6,299 nucleotides of DNA from Candidatus Nitrosopumilus sp. (GTDB lineage Archaea > Thermoproteota > Nitrososphaeria > Nitrososphaerales > Nitrosopumilaceae): NCBI GenBank assembly GCA_011055585.1, contig DRGT01000080.1, positions 1 to 6,299 of the forward strand. The letters run 5' to 3'. The position numbers and the translations under genes are program-made. The notes under the pieces were generated by a model. It saw only the letters and a list, made by a program, of their open reading frames with translations, had not been told where the DNA came from and made no database searches. Each line of letters opens with the position of its first letter. Positions within the stretch are counted from its first letter, which is position 1. Positions 4,054-6,299 of this stretch are shown here, in pieces.

Positions 4054-5847
4054 TTAATCAGCATTAATTGTGTATCCATCACAATAAAAGGTGAATCTCT
4101 CTCTAATTTCTTCTTGTAATTGATTTGTTATTTGATAAAGAAACGTAAATTGTTGTGAGTACCAATTAAAATCAATTGCTGTGCAGCTGCGATATTGCAA
4201 GGTTTCAAGAATTCTTCCATCACCCGTAATTACTTCAACATCAACATCGATTGGTTCAGGTTGTTTGCCTGGGTTTACATATTGAGCAAGAAAATTGTAA
4301 AAATCCTCTTTATCCTTACTTGGTAATGCTTCAATATAGAAACCAACATCATATTGCTTTGCATGGTGTAAAGGAGTGAGTGGTCCCCTGTTTTGTACAA
4401 GTCCTGCAAAAATAGGAATTTCATCATTGGTGTAGGTGTATTTTAATTCTCCACCAGATGTATGAATATTATAGGACATTGCTCGGTCATTTTCTGAAGG
4501 AAAATCCTTTGTGTAAAGAAGATCAAACTCTTCGGATTTTGTGTTTTGAAATTTTTTGTCCTTGATTGGAAGTTTGTCTAATTGATGAACTCCGTCTACC
4601 AACAGTTCATTGCCAAGGCAGCTAAAATCTGTCTTGTCACTAATTTCTGCTTGTAGTTTATCAGAAAAAGGATAATTCAAAAATGAATCGTCTAGCCGCA
4701 TTTGGTAGTTTGTCACCTCGCAGTCTACATAGTTCCATCTTTGAAGTATTGTATTATCTCCTGTGATCAAATCTATGCTTACATTAAATAATTCTGGTTT
4801 TTTGACTGGGTTGACATACCTTGAAAGAAATTCGTAAAATTCTTTCTTATCATAGCTTGGTAATGATTCGAGGAAAAACTGTGGAGCACTACCAATTGGA
4901 TTGCCTGAAGTGGTAATAGTGACAAAGGGAGTATCTACAGTGTCAACAGAAGGGGCAAACTTTGCAAAAGTAGTTGAGTAAATTTGATTTAGTTCTCCAC
5001 TAAAGAAATGAACTACAAATTTTTTTGCACGATCATCGACGTTTGGAACAGAATTTAGACTTGATAAATCAACCTTTTCGTTTTCTGGATTTACTTCCAC
5101 ATTAAATCCCTGGCATGAAAATATTGTATGGTCTCGAATCTCTGGTTCAAACTTTTTGTTGAGTTGATAAACAAAGACATGGTTTTGTAGGTATGGCAAA
5201 TAATCACTTATTTTACATTTTTCGTAATTTGCTGTAACAATTGTAGAACCATCACCTGCTAGACCATCTATACTGACATCAATGGGTTCAGGAGTTTTTC
5301 CAGGATTAAAGTATCTTGAAATTATTTCGTAAAGCTTTACTTTGTCTTTGCTTGGCAAAGATTCCAACAAAAAGTACGAAGAAAGTCCTTGAGATTTTAG
5401 TGAATTAAGAAAAGTAGGATCTTCTCCTGGCTCAAATCTTCCAAAAGTTTGAAAAGTTTGAATTTCATCAAGTTCGCCACCTGATATTCTTACGATAAAT
5501 CCCTTAGCACGATCACTTTCTGGAACAATATTTTTTGAAAAAGGAGTGATTTGAATATTTGATGGTAATTCAGCTGGACCAAATTTTGTTGCTATACCTG
5601 CTAAAGAAGTTTGGTCAGAAGGTAATTGTTTTGAATCTTTTACTTTGATAATTCCTTTATCAATTAGAAATAGTATAGAGTTTAGGTATTCTTGTTCGGT
5701 AATTTTTCCTTCTGCCCACCACTTTGCATTGTTTTTCATCCAGTCAGGAACTTGAGAAGTTTCAGCAAATGCATTAACTGAAAAAGTGGTTAAAAAAAGT
5801 GAAATAGCTAAAAAGAAAATACATAATTTCAATTGCTTTCGTTTCAT
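4054..5847 (-). CDS. Secreted protein with Trp-rich N-terminal module and three tandem Cys-paired repeats
   Basis: I do not recognise a characterised family. The 597-residue product has a classical signal peptide (MKRKQLK, hydrophobic core to about residue 24, AFA cleavage near 28). A short Trp-rich module (about 33-69, VPDWMKNNAKWWAEGKI to LIDKGIIKV) follows, of a type I associate with thaumarchaeal exported proteins. Then come three repeats of about 145 residues (about 105-250, 268-418, 449-597). Each holds DRA, SGEL or GGEL, an LESLPSKDK-like motif, Y/F-x-x-Y-x-NPxKxPE, a GDG/GDN turn and two cysteines exactly 34 residues apart (C211/C245, C376/C410, C555/C589), probably one disulfide per repeat. 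There is no C-terminal membrane anchor and no protease or redox motif, so it should be released or surface-associated by binding. It starts 7 bp after the DUF1214 gene, implying co-transcription; its own ribosome site is weak. Role could be surface layer, adhesion or ligand binding; this is open. Confidence 0.88.
   Translation of the reverse strand: MKRKQLKLCIFFLAISLFLTTFSVNAFAETSQVPDWMKNNAKWWAEGKITEQEYLNSILFLIDKGIIKVKDSKQLPSDQTSLAGIATKFGPAELPSNIQITPFSKNIVPESDRAKGFIVRISGGELDEIQTFQTFGRFEPGEDPTFLNSLKSQGLSSYFLLESLPSKDKVKLYEIISRYFNPGKTPEPIDVSIDGLAGDGSTIVTANYEKCKISDYLPYLQNHVFVYQLNKKFEPEIRDHTIFSCQGFNVEVNPENEKVDLSSLNSVPNVDDRAKKFVVHFFSGELNQIYSTTFAKFAPSVDTVDTPFVTITTSGNPIGSAPQFFLESLPSYDKKEFYEFLSRYVNPVKKPELFNVSIDLITGDNTILQRWNYVDCEVTNYQMRLDDSFLNYPFSDKLQAEISDKTDFSCLGNELLVDGVHQLDKLPIKDKKFQNTKSEEFDLLYTKDFPSENDRAMSYNIHTSGGELKYTYTNDEIPIFAGLVQNRGPLTPLHHAKQYDVGFYIEALPSKDKEDFYNFLAQYVNPGKQPEPIDVDVEVITGDGRILETLQYRSCTAIDFNWYSQQFTFLYQITNQLQEEIRERFTFYCDGYTINAD
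4057..4503 (-). repeat. Protein repeat 3 of 3 (residues about 449-597)
   Basis: This unit contains NDRAMSY, SGGELKY, IEALPSKDKE, YNFLAQYVNPGKQPE, TGDGRIL and cysteines C555 and C589. It runs to the C-terminus (DGYTINAD). Compared with unit 1 it carries a longer loop after SGGEL (through FAGLVQNRGPLTPL). Confidence 0.85.
4594..5046 (-). repeat. Protein repeat 2 of 3 (residues about 268-418)
   Basis: This unit contains DDRAKKF, FSGELNQ, FLESLPSYDKK, YEFLSRYVNPVKKPE, TGDNTIL and cysteines C376 and C410. The second glycine before the turn and one proline-glutamate are altered compared with the other units, making this the most diverged copy. Confidence 0.85.
5098..5535 (-). repeat. Protein repeat 1 of 3 (residues about 105-250)
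   Basis: This unit contains DRAKGF, SGGELDE, LLESLPSKDK (160-169), YEIISRYFNPGKTPE (173-187), the turn AGDGS and the cysteine pair C211 and C245. It is the reference unit for the other two. Divergence is at protein level; the DNA of the units is not obviously alike, so the duplication is old. Confidence 0.85.
5641..5751 (-). other. Trp-rich N-terminal module (VPDWMKNNAKWW)
   Basis: Residues 33-69 form a compact unit with aromatic residues at W36, W43 and W44, an acidic-glycine turn, and a helix ending FLIDKGIIKV. From memory, similar units (I/V-P-x-W-[IVM]-K-N-N-A-x-W-W ... G-x-I ... L-I-x-x-G-I-I) recur at the N-termini of many exported thaumarchaeal proteins, where they may serve in anchoring or binding at the cell surface. 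That role is unproven. Confidence 0.6.
5764..5847 (-). other. Signal peptide of the triple-repeat protein
   Basis: Residues 1-28 show a basic start (KRKQLK), a hydrophobic core rich in Phe, Leu and Ile, and an A-F-A sequence before residues E29-T30, fitting Sec export with signal peptidase cleavage. There is no lipobox cysteine at the cleavage point (the only cysteine, C9, lies in the core), so a lipoprotein is unlikely. Confidence 0.8.
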
Positions 5848-5854
5848 AGAATTT

Positions 5855-6299
5855 CTATTTTACTAATTCAACCATTGGCAATTGCCAGCTTTTATCATAA
5901 TATGCTTCAGTTGGAGAATAGAATCTAAAAAATACAAAAAATCCATCGCCTTCGTTAGTCTTTACCCAATTATTTTCAAAACCTTCAGGAGCTTCTGGTC
6001 CAAAGTACACATCATAAGAGCCATCAGAATTTTGTATTAATTTATCAGAATCTAGTGATCTAATTGCAGGTAATGGTTGTACATCATTTTTGATCATAGA
6101 ACGTGTTTCTGCATCATAAACAACTAAAGACCAAAAGTTTTCAGCAGGTACGTTTGCTGGTATATTCAAGTGGTACGAATTTGAACCAATTAGAAAATTT
6201 TCATCAGCATCTCTATAAGTTCCTAGATATTTTGAACCCTTTCCTACAAGTTCAAGTACCATTGCATCTGCGGTTGTAATTGCCTGATACATAAAAGAC
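5855..6299 (-). CDS. DUF1254/DUF1214-family protein, C-terminal part (5' end outside window)
   Basis: The 147 visible residues match the C-terminal DUF1214 domain of the DUF1254/DUF1214 family. Recognisable features are ADAMVLELVGKGSKYLGTYRD, an NIPANVPAENFWSLVVYD segment, TRSMI, the acidic DGSYDVYFGPEAPEGFENNW strand pair, and an aromatic FFVFFRFYSPTEAYYDKSW end with terminal PMVELVK. Family proteins are usually around 400 residues or longer and often exported, with unknown biochemical function. The reading frame stays open through the last base of the window, and the methionine at 6292 lies inside a conserved segment, so it is not the true start. The gene is therefore truncated by the window, not broken. 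It stops 7 bp before the triple-repeat secreted-protein gene, implying one transcript whose promoter lies off the right edge. Confidence 0.85.
   Translation of the reverse strand, partial: SFMYQAITTADAMVLELVGKGSKYLGTYRDADENFLIGSNSYHLNIPANVPAENFWSLVVYDAETRSMIKNDVQPLPAIRSLDSDKLIQNSDGSYDVYFGPEAPEGFENNWVKTNEGDGFFVFFRFYSPTEAYYDKSWQLPMVELVK

Noticed and set aside
3857..4057. 66-codon open frame on the plus strand
   Set aside because: It is antisense to the pore region of the potassium channel, where TVGYGD fixes the real frame.
6290..6292. Methionine as the start of the DUF1214 protein
   Set aside because: The frame stays open to the window edge (Ser-Phe before the Met), and the Met lies within a segment conserved inside longer family proteins, so the gene is cut rather than short.

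Overview
The window looks like chromosomal DNA of an ammonia-oxidising-type archaeon (Nitrososphaerota/Thaumarchaeota, most like the marine Nitrosopumilus/Cenarchaeum group). It is clearly AT-rich. It carries archaeal-type genes: Taw1/TYW1, a free-standing KEOPS kinase Bud32, an archaeal Ham1/RdgB, and tRNA-His with an encoded G-1. Most transcription units have a TATA-like box about 24-29 bp before the start codon, as expected for leaderless archaeal mRNAs. The large secreted protein begins with a Trp-rich module (VPDWMKNNAKWW) that I associate with thaumarchaeal exported proteins. The organism assignment is inference from these traits; no rRNA is present.

Layout. At the left edge is the 5' half of a tRNA-His gene on the minus strand, cut off in the anticodon stem. 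Divergent from it, on the plus strand, are a 28-residue single-helix membrane peptide gene, a CorA-family divalent cation transporter and the wyosine radical-SAM enzyme Taw1. Taw1 is convergent with, and overlaps by 41 bp, a minus-strand block. In transcription order (right to left) that block is: the C-terminal part of a DUF1254/DUF1214 protein cut by the right edge, a 597-residue secreted protein with three tandem cysteine-paired repeats, a two-helix potassium channel with a coiled-coil tail, Bud32, and RdgB/Ham1 overlapping the end of Bud32.

How the genes fit together. Three themes recur. The first is tRNA biology: tRNA-His, Taw1 (modifies G37 of tRNA-Phe) and Bud32 (KEOPS, t6A37). The second is ion transport: CorA and the K+ channel. 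The third is an exported pair, the DUF1214 protein and the triple-repeat protein, whose genes are only 7 bp apart. Bud32 and RdgB are translationally coupled. Local sequence moves two starts downstream of the longest reading frames: Bud32 to an ATG at 3534 (TATA position) and RdgB to an ATG at 2930 (GAGGT ribosome site). The least explained items are the triple-repeat secreted protein and the tiny membrane peptide. I see no CRISPR array, insertion sequence, integrase or toxin-antitoxin pair. No stretch of more than about 110 bp lacks a gene.
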